NCBI RefSeq assembly: GCF_011075055.1
Contig: NC_058140.1
Location: forward strand, 17,733,945 to 17,797,944
Source: Mangifera indica
Lineage: Eukaryota; Streptophyta; Magnoliopsida; Sapindales; Anacardiaceae
Direction: 5' to 3'
Length of the DNA stretch: 64,000 nt
Shown here: positions 1 to 15,387 of the stretch, one piece after another
Position numbering within the stretch: position 1 is the stretch's first letter
How the letters are laid out: each line of letters starts with the position of its first letter
Position numbers and translations under genes: made by a program
The notes under the pieces: generated by a model
Told to the model about the DNA's origin: nothing
What the model saw: only the letters and a program-made list of their open reading frames with translations
The model's database searches: none

Positions 1-223
1 AATTAGATACTCAAATGATGTATTATTATATAATCATCTCGATACCCAATTAGATACCCAAAATTGGGTGTTCATAGTTTTATTGCTCAAGATTCATTAA
101 AGATTACTTGTTGTAAGAACAGACCAGGTGCTATCAGCATAAACCAAGTTAATTAAACTAAAATGATGCAAGTCTTAATGTGTAATTATAAAAATGAATA
201 GCAAGAATCTGATCATCATTATT

Positions 224-532
224 TTAGTCTATTGTGGATCCAACTGTTGTGCATTTTCGATGGGTCCTTAGTTCCTGCAAGCAGCAACACAGCTCACAAC
301 ATAACAAGTTAGCTTTTACAGAAGGATGATCACTGGGCATGACATCATATTTTACAAATAAAAAAATAATTATCCCTAAAAGTAATTCCTTTTTGATTGT
401 TGCAATGTCTAACAATCTGAGACGAAATTCCTCTATTTGTTCATGACTCAAGAATTTGCCCATCAATTGCAAAAGAAAGCAACCAAAATCTTGACAACAA
501 TAAAATTTGCCAATTGGGTCATAGACTAGCAT
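224..532 (-). CDS. Unassigned small ORF (doubtful)
   Basis: This open frame of about 102 codons lies downstream of the SET-domain gene on the same strand. It has a leucine/isoleucine- and cysteine-rich composition with an amphipathic stretch in the middle (EQIEEFRLRLL). I do not recognise the family. A CAG near its 3' third could be a splice acceptor, so part of it might be an exon of a short gene or a decayed copy. It could equally be chance, or 3'UTR of the neighbouring gene. Nothing else supports coding. Confidence 0.2.
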   Translation of the reverse strand: MLVYDPIGKFYCCQDFGCFLLQLMGKFLSHEQIEEFRLRLLDIATIKKELLLGIIIFLFVKYDVMPSDHPSVKANLLCCELCCCLQELRTHRKCTTVGSTID

Positions 533-726
533 TTTGTTTCTTCAAACTACAACCGAGTAACCCATCCAGGTAAGCAGATTAAAAATAGAGAAGAAGAATA
601 GTAGAGCACACTCACATTATCCCCTGAATGCAAAAGAAGTTTGACACAAAACTGCTGCTCCTGTTGGAAACCACTTTCAAGCAGTAGCTTTAACTGATTT
701 TAATTCAAATAAAATACTCAACTGAT

Positions 727-3065
727 TTAGCTCCATCTCCTTCGGTCCTCCTCTTCATCCACTGGAGTATACCACGCTGGCCGTCTCTTAGAGTTGCTCA
801 ACCTGTAGTTTAAGAGCACCTCTTCATCAAAAAGTGTCCTAGTAGCCACCAAAACTAGAGTTCTCAAAACTGGAGTGTCTGACCCACTACTACTCCAACC
901 ACCCCATCTAAACCAAAAGCTACCAAATCTCCTCATGCTTACCTCCTCTGCATTTCCAAATGATATGTTAGGAATATAGGCTCTCATGTCCTTCTCAGTC
1001 AATGGAAAGTCATAAGGGCAGATCATGACATTTGGGACCATACCCTTTGCTGGATGATTGGCAAAATGAGCCAAAGCCAATGGGTTTCTCCTCTCCAACA
1101 ACTCAGTTCTGCTCCCCCCTCGCTTACTTTCCATAGGCTTACTGAGCAGTTTCCACATCCGGTCTGAACCTTTTTCTGTCCCTTCCATATTTGGTCTAAT
1201 TTCAGGAACTGCCAAGCCATCCCACATTTCTCGGTTGTCACCCCCAGTGCCCCAAGGTTTGGCATTGATTACAGTTCCGTCATACCTAGTGATCAAATAT
1301 GGGTTCTGTGCATCAACTCTTGGGTATCCAGGAATGTACTGGTAATAAGCAGGGGAGTATATTACACCAGGATATATGGCTATGACAGTACCAACATCAG
1401 CTTCACCACATAAAAATAAACCTTTGCCAGCTTCCTCGTGGGGTATCAGGGATGGTTTGAGATCAAGCGTGTAGCCAATGCTAGCCTGTAATTTCTGTGA
1501 TACTTCAGAGCATTTTAATGGCCTAGTCTCTGGTACAACTGTGCTGAAAATCATCAGTAATCAGAATTGAAGAAGACTAGTCCAGTAATAATTAACTGAT
1601 TCTGTTACTGTTCTAATCACATCAAAGACTGAGAAAAATTTTACTTTATTTGAAGAACAGTTTATTTGACATTGAAGCTTAATGACTACTAGAGCCCAAA
1701 TCATCTTTAGATTTAGCCGGCTCATTATATTTATTGACATGGTGGACAAATAGTGTGATATGAGATATATCATAGTGATTAAGCGATGAAATCAATTCTC
1801 TGAGGAGTAAAACCAAAATATGAAATTTTCACCAAGATGATTAATTGATTTCCAACTAAAAAGAATCCATGAGGGCCTAACGTTAAATACCTTCAGTTAC
1901 AAGCATTTACCATCTTCATTACCCATTCACATACCAAAACTACAAGTGATTAATTTTCAGTGGCTTTAAAGACCAAATCATCAGACATTCTGCACCCATG
2001 TTGTTAAATGTTAAGACTTCCAAACAAAAAAGGTTAGAATACCACCAGAAGGTAACTTCTATTCAGTCTCACAAACAAAAAGGTTTTAAAGAATTTTTGG
2101 TTACAAAAATATTATAATGGTTACCTAAAACTGAATTATTTTGTGTTTTCCCATGTCCCCGAGCTAAGTCTTCAACTTGTTCATCTCTTAAAACTGCTCT
2201 TCATTCATTATATATAACATAATTGATCTTTACTAAAATTATTGAGGTAATACAGACGCTAACTTATTATGTGAAATTATTAGTTCTAAATTTCAGGTAT
2301 GGTGTGAACTTATTTCGCATTGAATAAGATAATCAAGCTATTTATTTTTAGGGTTTTGTACTTGCTGAAGAATATAGCACAATCTACAAGCAAAGTTCAA
2401 AGATTAAACATAAAATCCCAAAGAGTACCACATCTGACAAGTAAAAAATTATATGGAAAACTCACCAGGAGCGTCAGCAGGTGAGCCACTCTTGCCAACA
2501 GCAAAACTCAGGCCACTTCTGCGAGTGGTGGAATTTGATTGATTAGATGACTCAACTGTCTCACTTTCTTTTGACGTATCGGGAAGAAGAATTCGATTCA
2601 TAGAAATGCAGAACTTTTCCAATTGAGAATGGATGTTTTCTTGTACTTGCTTCTCTTGATCAGCCAGAGAGGCTTTACTAGCCATGTTGATAATTTCGTC
2701 GGCATCTGTCTCATCAGCGTCCCTTCCCAAGCGATTATAGCTGAAGCCAGTACAGTTTTAATGACTAATAAGCAATAATACAATACAAATACATTCGAAT
2801 ACGAAAGTAAAAACACTTCAGAGATAGACCGATTGCAGCAAAAACCTAGTGTATAAAAAGAGACGATTCATGTCGGCTTCAAATTGAAGCTTCCTTGGAT
2901 CTCTAGCAAATGTTGGACTTTTTGCAAGAATTTTCACACCCTGTAATCAGTTAGCATACAGAGAATTAAATTTAATCATCGTCAGTCAGAGTTTGAAAAG
3001 ATCGAAAATTGATAAAACCAAAGAGAATTGTATACCTCTTGAAATTTCTGAAACAGAAAAGCCAT
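727..3065 (-). CDS. SETD9-like SET-domain protein (At5g23200-type)
   Basis: Four exons, complement of 3036-3065, 2846-2940, 2466-2740 and 727-1538, join in frame to 403 aa ending in TGA. The start ATG at 3065 gives [10 protein letters not shown]; a longer frame upstream (MKFGAAV) does not join exon 2 without a stop. SET-like features lie in the last exon: GKGLF at about residue 171, YPG/Y soon after, an HFANHP segment at about 291 that resembles the NHxC region, and a LLNYR motif near 376. The layout follows animal SETD9 (C5orf35), an uncharacterised putative protein methyltransferase. The first 130 residues are helical and charged. No substrate can be inferred. Arabidopsis At5g23200 is, as I recall, labelled C5orf35 and lies between CYP86B1 and SCPL34, which fits this neighbourhood. 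Exon phases are consistent and no lesion is seen. Confidence 0.8.
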
Positions 3066-3671
3066 TGTTTAAGCTACTGCTAACAAACACTAACTTCTCT
3101 CTCACTGCTCGGCACGTTCTGTCGACTGCAGCTCCAAATTTCATCGAGTCGGGGCTGAGAGATAAACATACCAAATAAAAATAAAAAATAATAATATATT
3201 ATTACGTAATTAAGTGATTTTTTATTTTTATTTTTTTAAGTGTTCAGCTACCAATTGTATAACTGTACAATTGAGATTTCAGTCATATACAATTATATTT
3301 GCAGCAAAGTTGGACTGGATACTAGGAGCTTGAACATGTACAAAGTCAAATTCGACTCAATTTAAGAGAGATTAAGCTCGAATTGATTGAGTATTTTTTA
3401 AAATTATTCAAATTTAATTAGTTTGAGAATAGTTGAGTTTAAATTAGTGCGAGTTCCGTTACAGTATTAGGTAGAATTGAATTTTGAGTTTAGTTCGAAA
3501 TTATTATCAAACAAAAAATGATTAAAATGATAATATTTCGATATATATTAATCAAAACGATATCATTCTAATCAATTTTGTAATACTCTCAAGCACGTTT
3601 TAAAGGTATTTATGTCTTTTAGTCTTGTTTTGTGACATTTTCAATCTTAAATATCTATATTCAAATGTATG

Positions 3672-3676
<5 letters not shown>

Positions 3677-3720
<44 letters not shown>
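3677..3720. repeat. AT dinucleotide microsatellite
   Basis: An uninterrupted AT run of about 22 units in the SETD9-like upstream region. It is likely length-polymorphic. Confidence 0.95.
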
Positions 3721-3725
<5 letters not shown>

Positions 3726-4376
3726 CAAAACAAAACAAGTAAATATGATAAGATTGAAAATGTCACAAAACAAGTATATATAAAATTACAAAAAGACAAA
3801 GGATAAGTAAATATGATAAGCCAAAAATGTATGTACATATATTAAGGGATAAAAGACAAAACAAATTTTTTTTTTTCATTTTCTTCTTCCGTCCCTTCTA
3901 GAAACTTTGTCTTCTTCATGCTTCTTTTTGTTTTTGAAGAAAAGGGAATGATTAGAAGAGATTTTGGAAGACAAAGTAAAGAAAGAAAATGAGAGGAAGC
4001 ACTTTAGAGGCATTGATAACTAAAAGATCTCTTTCTTTTTTTTTACCTATTTTTATTTATATATATGTAGAAGTATGTTATATGAATATGTTAGTATGTT
4101 TTGGTATTAATTTAAAGTGGTTCCTGGTGAGAAAATAAGTAAGGCAAAGAGAAGAAAGCAAGCTTAACAAGTGTCGGTTTGATGCAAAGTAAGTGGAATC
4201 ATTCTTGGTCTCCCCTAAATTTGCTAAATAAACTCTATATTTTATCTTTTATGCGTTTGGTTCCTTTAATCTATGTTATAAATGATGATTCTGTGTTATA
4301 TGGATGCCTTGGTCATGGTTGGAAGCAAAAGAGAAAAGTTTATATGTATAAATGATAAGGTCATGACAAGGGACAT

Positions 4377-4380
<4 letters not shown>

Positions 4381-4439
<59 letters not shown>
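4381..4439. repeat. AT dinucleotide microsatellite, long
   Basis: An uninterrupted AT run of about 29 units ending in AC. It is the longest simple repeat in the window and likely hypervariable. Confidence 0.95.
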
Positions 4440-4440
<1 letters not shown>

Positions 4441-4583
4441 TTGATTGAGTTGAGTTAAATGACATGATTGAGGAGTTTTGAAGTTGAGAGATATTGTTTT
4501 GTCATTTGAGGTATCTATGTGTGTGATTTTGGTTCATGACAAAGAGTTGAAAAAAATTTACAGTTTTACCACTGATTTCGTCC

Positions 4584-4972
4584 CACATTTTGATTGTCTT
4601 ATCTAATGAATCATGAGTGTTATTATAGCTTTTGAAAAACTCTTTAAATCCTCCTTTCAATAATATATAGTTTGTATGATTTAGAGACCTTTTGGATTGT
4701 TAAATTGCTTGAACAAAAAGACTATTCTACAAAATGAATAGTAATTACAGTTTTTAGAAGAACAAAGAGAAAAAAAGCACATTTTGATTGTTTTATCTGA
4801 TAAATAATGAGTGTTGCTATAGCTCTTTAGAAAACTCATTAAATCCTCTTTTTAATTATATATAGTTTGTATGATTTGGAAACCATTTGAATTGTTAAAT
4901 TGTTTAAACAAAAAAACTTTTCTATCAAATACACAGTAATTATAGTTTCTAAAAAGAAAGAAAGCAAAGGAA
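4584..4972. repeat. Diverged tandem duplication, about 195 bp unit
   Basis: Copy 1 (about 4584-4778) and copy 2 (about 4779-4972) both start CACATTTTGATTG. They share the same order of words: ATCTAATGAA/ATCTGATAAA, GAGTGTT, AAACTC, TATATAGTTTGTATGATTT, TTGTTAAATTG and AGTAATTA. The copies abut and differ by scattered substitutions and small indels, so this is an old tandem duplication. Confidence 0.85.
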
Positions 4973-7281
4973 AGAAATGAGAGAAAAGGAAAAGATAAGA
5001 AAAGTAAAAAAAGGAAGAAAGGAAATTTGAGGCTCAAGAGTCAGCGGTCGTCTTGAGAGTATGCTCTAGTGGGTTATGGATACGTAATAGTATCTCACGT
5101 GCCTAAAGAGAAAGAATAGACCCAGGCATAAGTTTCAATTTTAGATGGAAGCAAGATCAGTAAGAGATAATGCATACATACTACGAACTATGAGGGGGCA
5201 CTTCACACTACACTGCTCACAACAGGGCACGTCCGCAGTAGAATAAGTCCATAGTATGACATAGCCTGTAGTAGGGTTCGCTGATAGTAGAGCATGCTCG
5301 TGGTAAAACATAGTTCAAATTCTGAGATGGTATAGTGAGAGAAAAAAAGAGAGCTCGCATCTAGAAAAGTGTTAAATCTCTGTAGTTAGCTTTCAAAAAA
5401 TATCAGATGAAAACCAAATGGGACAAAGTGTGATCCTAATAGAAAAAGATGAGTGAGATTATTCCCTCAAATGGAGATAGTTTATTTATTTTTTTCATTT
5501 TTACTTAGTGTTCTTATCTCTCACTTCATTTCCTTTTATGATTGCAGGTATAGGTGATCGAGGTAGTTGTGAGGCAAGGTCGGGTCAGTGAGAATAGATC
5601 TGAACTAGAGCAGGTTATCTATGGTTTATGTTACATACGTACGGTCGTATGATATTATTGACTTTTGACCTTGTGTAGATATAGTTTTCAAATAGTTGTA
5701 CAATATATTTAGGTGTATGTACATGATTAATTCATGATTTCAGATGAGTTTTTGTATGTGATATACACATTTTTTGTTTGCTTTCAGATTTTCAATTTTC
5801 ACAGAATAATTTTTGAATGCTTTTAGTGACGAGTTTATTTTAAATTTTTTTTTTAAATAAACGCTCCAGATATTAATTAATAACATTTTTTTCTCCAAAA
5901 AAAGTATTTTTGGAGAGGAATGTTATAAATTTATATTAATTTTTTTAATTTTGTAAACTTGATAAACTGAACATTTTTCAAATTCAAACATAAATTTGAG
6001 TTCAAATATACTTAAAATAAATTCATTTTGTCAGTTTGAATAAACTCAATTTCAAACCAACCCTGCCTTTTATATGGGTAACTTAGTATGATGCTGTGAA
6101 ATAAAAGATTATAAAGTGAAACATAACCTGAAACCTGGGACGGGCCAAAATGCAAAAAACTCTGTCAAAGGCCCAAAACTTACTTGACAGAAAGCATTCA
6201 GCCTGGTTTGGCTAAGGCCCCTCAAACCCAAACAAAGCTCCAATTCCACTTTTATGTTTAGCAATTTTACATGAATTTTAAAATAAGGAAATAATTTGGC
6301 TGCGTAATTAAAAGAAAATGATGCCACCATTATGATAAGTTTAGATATATTGTTAGCTAACTTCTCTCATTGTTGTTTGCATATGTAAATCCTACATGTG
6401 AAAAAGAAAATATGAGAAATTCATTCATGATAGAAAAAGAAAAGGGGATAAAAAAAGGCATTTCCAATGAGCACAGTTCCTCATCAATAACATTTAGCAT
6501 CATTTTTTGGGGTCAATTGGAAATCTATCATTTCAAACAAGATTTCCAATAATCTTTTGTCATGGGCTTTTTTTTTTTTTTTGTGGGTTTTAATAATAAA
6601 AACCATGCACTTTTTTGTTCTACTTTACTATAAAGACGTAGGAGGAGTTGTTGAAAATTAGATAATGAATTGTTATTAATACTAGGTTAAGTACTAGGTT
6701 GACTCTGATTTCTGGATCACAAGGAGGCAACAGCTTGTTTGTAACAAAGGCTGGTTGAAAAATGGGTTAGGGGTAAAATTTAATCTAAGGGAAAAAAAAA
6801 TTAATTGACGGGTGGATTGTTGCCACATGACAAATGCACAGATGGCTGTTGGTGACCATACCATTACCACCTATAAATTTTGTAATTCTATGTGCTTAAA
6901 TTGTTTCATAATAAACTAAAAACAATTGGGTAATCAGTCGTCAAAAACTTAAGCAAATTAAACTGCAGAAATAGCAGCCACTTAGGTTATCCGTCGCCAC
7001 CCACTTTCCTATTTCAAAAGGCTGTCAATAACATATGTGTTACTAGTAATTCAACTTTGACACTCCAAACATTCCCAAATCCGCAAAGCTGACACCCCTA
7101 AATCAAGAAAAAAGGGCACCATTTTCTGTTACACTCACATTAAAGTGGCTGCCCTGCCCTGCCCAGACATTTCAGCTCACCAAATCGAACCAATTGAACC
7201 AAAACATTCACGTCAAGAAATTAACATTACAAATCTTTAATTTTCCATATATAATTACTCTTTATTATAATTCATCGTACA

Positions 7282-9026
7282 ATGCACTGCAATCGCATGT
7301 CCTGTCAACCCAACACCATGATCGCCTCTGCTAATCTTAGTTCTCTCTCATTCTCTTCCGGTGAGAGTTTCGCCGGGAACTTTCTTTCCCCGGGGTTCTT
7401 CTTTCTGCATGATGTTCAAATCTGGGAGCTTCTTCTTGCTCTTTCTGTTTTCGTTGCTATACATTCTTTGAGGCAGAAGAAGCGTAATGGGTTGCCCGTG
7501 TGGCCGTTTCTTGGAATGTTGCCCTCTTTGGTTTCGGGTCTTCAGGGGAATCTGTATGAGTGGATCACCGATGTGATTTGTAGTCAAAATGGTACCTTTA
7601 GATTCAAAGGTCCATGGTTTAGCAGTCTGAATTGTGTGGTGACTGCGGATCCTCGGAACCTTGAGTATCTTCTCAAGACAAAGTTCTCTAATTTTCCTAA
7701 AGGCTGTTTCTTTCATGACACGGTTCGTGATCTTTTGGGAGATGGGATCTTTAGCGCCGACGATGAGACGTGGCAACGACAAAGGAAGACGGCAAGCATC
7801 GAGTTCCACTCAGCTAAGTTCCGGCAACTCACCACTGAGTCATTGCTTGAACTCGTTCATTCTAGGCTGTTACCCGTGCTTGAAGATGCAGTCAACAGAG
7901 CAGCTTCCATTGATCTCCAAGACATCCTATTAAGGCTAACTTTTGATAATGTTTGCATGATTGCATTCGGAGTTGACCCCGGTTTTTGCGGCCGGGGTTG
8001 CCGGAAATCCCATTTGCGAAAGCCTTCGAGGACTCGACGGAGGCCACAGTGTTCCGTTTTGTCACACCGACTTGTATGTGGAAAATCATGAGATATCTTG
8101 ATTTGGGGACTGAAAGGAAGCTCAAACAATCCATTAAAGGCGTTGATGAGTTTGCTGAGGAAGTTATCAGGAGGCGGAAGAAGGAACTCTCTTTGTCAAG
8201 TGATAAAAACTTGCAAAGATCCGATCTTTTATCAGTGTTTATGGGTCTGAAAGACGAATATGGACAGCCATATTCGGATAAGTTTTTGCGTGATATTTGT
8301 GTGAATTTTATTCTTGCAGGAAGAGATACGTCTTCTGTAGCGTTAAGCTGGTTCTTCTGGTTACTTGAACTAAATCCGACGGTTGAGGAGAAAATTCTTG
8401 AAGAGATATGCAGAATTGTTGGTAAAAGAGAAGAAGCGAAAAGGGCAGAGTCGCCATTGGTGTTTAAGCCAGAGGAGATAAAGAAGATGGAGTATTTGCA
8501 TGCTGCATTATCGGAGGCTTTGAGACTATATCCTTCAGTTCCTGTAGATCACAAGGAGGTAATTTAATTTTCCACCATTTTATGAATTAACACTTGTGGT
8601 TGATACAAATTCATGGTAATTAATGTTCAGGTGGTTGAAGATGACATATTTCCAGATGGAACAGTTGTGAAAAGAGGAACAAAAGTGATATACGCCATTT
8701 ACACAATGGGAAGAATGGAGGCCATATGGGGAAAAGACTGCAGAGAATTCAAGCCAGAGAGATGGCTGAGAGAGGGACGGTTCATGAGTGAATCAGCCTA
8801 CAAGTTCACCGCCTTCAACGGCGGCCCTCGACTGTGTTTAGGCAAAGATTTCGCCTACTACCAAATGAAATTCGCTGCAGCGTCGATTATATACCGATAT
8901 CATGTGAAGGTGGTGAAAGGTCATCCGGTGGTGCCGAAGCTCGCTCTGACCATGTACATGAAGCACGGATTGAAAGTAAATTTATACAAGCGTCGCGAGA
9001 TTGAGCTGCAAAAGTACTATAGCTAG
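7282..9026 (+). CDS. CYP86B1: CYP86B1-type cytochrome P450 (frameshift)
   Basis: Two exons, 7282-8558 and 8631-9026, join DHKE to VVEDD; nominal length is about 557 aa once one missing base is allowed. Near the N-terminus is a membrane anchor (LLLALSVFVAIHSL) followed by basic KK and a PVWP hinge. The oxygen-binding AGRDTS motif, the ExxR motif (EALR), PERW and the heme loop FNGGPRLCLG are all present. The CYP86B subfamily omega-hydroxylates very-long-chain fatty acids in the ER for suberin; the close match to CYP86B1 wording and the neighbours support this subfamily. Around 7981-7990 the frame shifts by one base just after GVDPG, so the protein as written would end at 8091. Downstream sequence is otherwise conserved, so this is an assembly error, a null allele or a young pseudogene. 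A TATA-like CATATATAAT at 7246 is very close to the first ATG, so the start could instead be at 7297 or 7318. Confidence 0.88.
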
Positions 9027-10602
9027 CTCCAAGAATCATGAATGAAGGCTGAGCTTGTATGAATAAAATATATATAAATGGTTTCCTTATATATTGCGCT
9101 ACATCTATAAATATATAGGGTTGACTGTAAGAAAATATTTTATTAAATTATGTTTGAATTGTAGAGTCGATATTGTTGAGTGGATTGTTAATAAGCAGCT
9201 AACTGGTGATGAGTCATTGGTATATACATTTAGCTTTTCTGTGATTTTGATATGGAAGTTGAGTTGCTAAATCAATTGAGCCCAAGAGCTAATGAAATGG
9301 TGTTTGATGACAGTCTTAATTCTGATTAGTTTTTTGAAAGAAGTTCAAAAGTTTGAGTTTTGGTAGATGAACAGTTACGAGTGATATATAGTGAACAAAC
9401 ATTGATCTGAGGTCGTGAAGCATAGGTGGACAAAGACAGAAAGATAGACAATGAGTTGAATTCAACCAGTAACGTTTAAACTTTGTGTGAGAACAAGTGG
9501 TTTTCACTTAAAATAGGGAGCACCACGAATAGTAAGAGTATGTTGAAAGTATTTGAAGGGATAGACTGTAGCCTGTAAACACATGTTTAGGTTTCTTTGC
9601 ATTTAATGGCTTGTGGGTTACGTTAGGGTTTGATGAAATCTCACGTTATACATGGTTCGGAGAGGGGTCTTGTTGCAATCATATACACTATTGCTTGTTA
9701 CTATTTTATTATTCATTTACTTGTGTTTAGATGGCTTTCATGTTTGGGCAACTATCAATAACACTTTTCGAAAATTAAAAAGAGAAGTTCACAATGTAAA
9801 TTTTACATACAGAATAAAACATACGTACACTAAAAAGTATCAATAAACCCCCATTATATATTATATGTGTGATAAAAAATATTTATAACCTCGTATATTA
9901 TAAAATACTGATAACCTTTTACTATATACATAACACATATTTGGTAAATACACAAAATCTTTTATCTTCGTCATTTTCAGAATGGATAACTCACATAGTG
10001 ACTATGAATTACCCATGGTGACAAAATCACTCTAAGCTACCCATTTTCAAATCCGATTTTATCAATAATTGATTATAAACCTATTCAAAAACAAAAACGT
10101 TAACAAATTTCATGCAAATAACAAAATGTTCAAATTATTTCTTTCAGAACACATAACCGCTGAAACTTTAATTTGAAACCTTTGAAATTTATGCAAAAAT
10201 GGTTAAATTTTAATATTATAAACCATAAAAACATGACAAGGAATAATACACTAAAATTTTTCCCATTTTAATAGAAAAAAAAAAAAAGAAATTGTCAAAA
10301 ATCTAATGTGAAATTAGTATATGCGATTTTCTCTTGCTATGCTAGTTTTACATGTGTGTATTCAATTGTTTTAAGACTTGTTTATATATGAATAGTTTCA
10401 TTCAAATCTAATGTATCAGTCATACATGTAAACCCTATAAAATTGATCAATTTCAAATGAAACCCTTTTAATTTAATGGATTATTTTAATGAATTATAAT
10501 TAACCTTTGCACTATTGGGCTATGGATATCAAAAGGGATTTAATTCATTTTATTGGCAATCCACATAAATAGATCGATTTTTAGTATGATTAAATATTTT
10601 AT
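9027..10602. other. AT-rich spacer downstream of CYP86B1
   Basis: I see no gene. The open frames at 9316-9507 and 9652-9846 have no protein-like conservation features and are rejected. The sequence is AT-rich with no clear repeat structure. Confidence 0.6.
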
Positions 10603-10611
10603 TTTTTATAA

Positions 10612-11607
10612 GGAAAAAGGACTATTTCCCACCCATTTTTTAGGCCGATTCCAAAGTGATACCTATGGCAGATTAAAATCCACTTTTCTCATTCATGACC
10701 AAACTGTCGTCCAATTTTTCAGTTATGGATAGGGTAAAATTGATATTTTATTATTTAAAACCTCAAAAATTTAAAATTTTATCATTTTCCCCCTCCAAGT
10801 TTTAAAAACTAACAACTCAACTCATCCTCAAAGTTTAAAAAGTTTAGATTTTACCCTTAGGGTTTGCTTCATTCTCTGACCACCACCGACGATCGATGCA
10901 TTCCATCGATCTCGCATCTCCGATGACAAAGGACAACCCTTCGTCGTCCAGATCTGGACGATCTGGATGACAAAGGACGATGAAGCGTCGCCCAGATCTG
11001 GAAGACGAAGCGTCGCCCAGATCTGGACGATGAAGTGTTGTCCAGATCTAGAAGAACAGTCGAAGGACAACACTTCGTTGTCCTTCGTCGTAGCATCTGG
11101 ACGACGCAACGAGCGACAAAAGACGTCATCCTTCGTCGTCTAGGTGGAGCGACGAAGAGATCTCCGTCTCTTCGTCACACCGTGCGATGGGGAGATGAAA
11201 ATCTTTTTGTCGCACCACTGTCGTCGCACTAAGAGAAGGAGGAGGTCGGTCATGACGTCGGAAGATGAAGTTGAAGAATGAGGGTGAAACTGCTATTTTT
11301 GAAAGTTATGGGGGGTGGCTATGTTTTAAAAAATATGAAAACCCTAGGTTTGAGGGTGAAAATATTACTTTTTAAAGTTTAAAAACTTTAGGTAAAAGTG
11401 AAATGTTAGTTTCTAAAACCTATGAGGGGTGAAAAATAATAAATTTTATAATTTTTAATATAAACAGTAAAATGATTATTTTACCTCTCTCTTTAACAGC
11501 AAAAATGGATGACAGTTTAGTCATAGATGAAAAAATTGGATTTTGATCTATCGTGGATATAGGTTTCAGAATGGGATAAAAAATGGGTGGGAAATACTCC
11601 CTTTCCC
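10612..11607. mobile_element. MULE-like inverted-repeat element, subfamily A copy 1
   Basis: This 996-bp element starts GGAAAAAGGACTATTTCCC, and its right end is the reverse complement of GGGAAAGGGAGTATTTCCC. It is flanked by an exact 9-bp duplication TTTTTATAA (10603-10611 and 11608-11616). The outer arms carry the words seen in the copy at 61625, such as CCACCCATTTTTTA and TTAGGGT. The core is rich in GACGAAG and CAGATCTGGA words. No transposase is encoded. A 9-bp duplication with long inverted repeats is typical of non-autonomous Mutator-superfamily elements. Open frames inside (10828-11232) are low-complexity and occur on both strands. Confidence 0.85.
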
Positions 11608-11992
11608 TTTTTATAATTGACATGTTACGTAGGATCGTACTTTGTCCATATAAATAAATTTTATTTTGTTTGGAAACAATGGGGGGGAAGGTTAGTCAAA
11701 CACAAACAGTCAAACGATGTGGATGGGTTAGTTAGACGCATTGAAGCATAACGACCGTTCATATTTTTTCAGTGGTTAGGATTGAGAGAAGTGTAAAAAT
11801 AATAATTAGGAGCAATGCACCAGATCAGAAGAAAACATAATGTTATCCTATCCAACTGGGAGCAGACCAATTGGCCATCCCTTTAAAGCCAACCTTCGCT
11901 TTCCTTTCTTCTTCTTCAATTCAATTCTGTTAAACAATTGTTTAATTAAATCTTTCCTTCTTTCTATAGCTAGGTTAGTTAATTATATTTCA

Positions 11993-15387
<3,395 letters not shown>

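Larger units (their letters stand above)
3066..7281. other. 4.2 kb gene-poor AT-rich spacer
   Basis: No supported gene. It holds two long AT microsatellites, a diverged tandem duplication, runs of decayed repeat sequence rich in GAGTTT/AAACTC words (about 3300-3550 and 5930-6060), and the shared upstream regions of the divergently transcribed SETD9-like and CYP86B1 genes. Short open frames at 3647-3838, 4852-5037 and 6109-6330 are low-complexity and look spurious. Confidence 0.7.

Noticed and set aside
2986..3174. Start of the SETD9-like protein at MKFGAAVDR or MVCLSL
   Set aside because: That frame meets a stop after joining exon 2; the frame starting at 3065 joins cleanly.
3300..3550. Possible TAG-type MITE with a central AAAACGATATCATT word
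   Set aside because: I could not find matching inverted ends or a target duplication.
11840..11992. Upstream in-frame ATG extending HEMC by 51 residues
   Set aside because: The extension is hydrophobic and unlike a transit peptide; the ATG at 11993 gives a normal leader and the family length.
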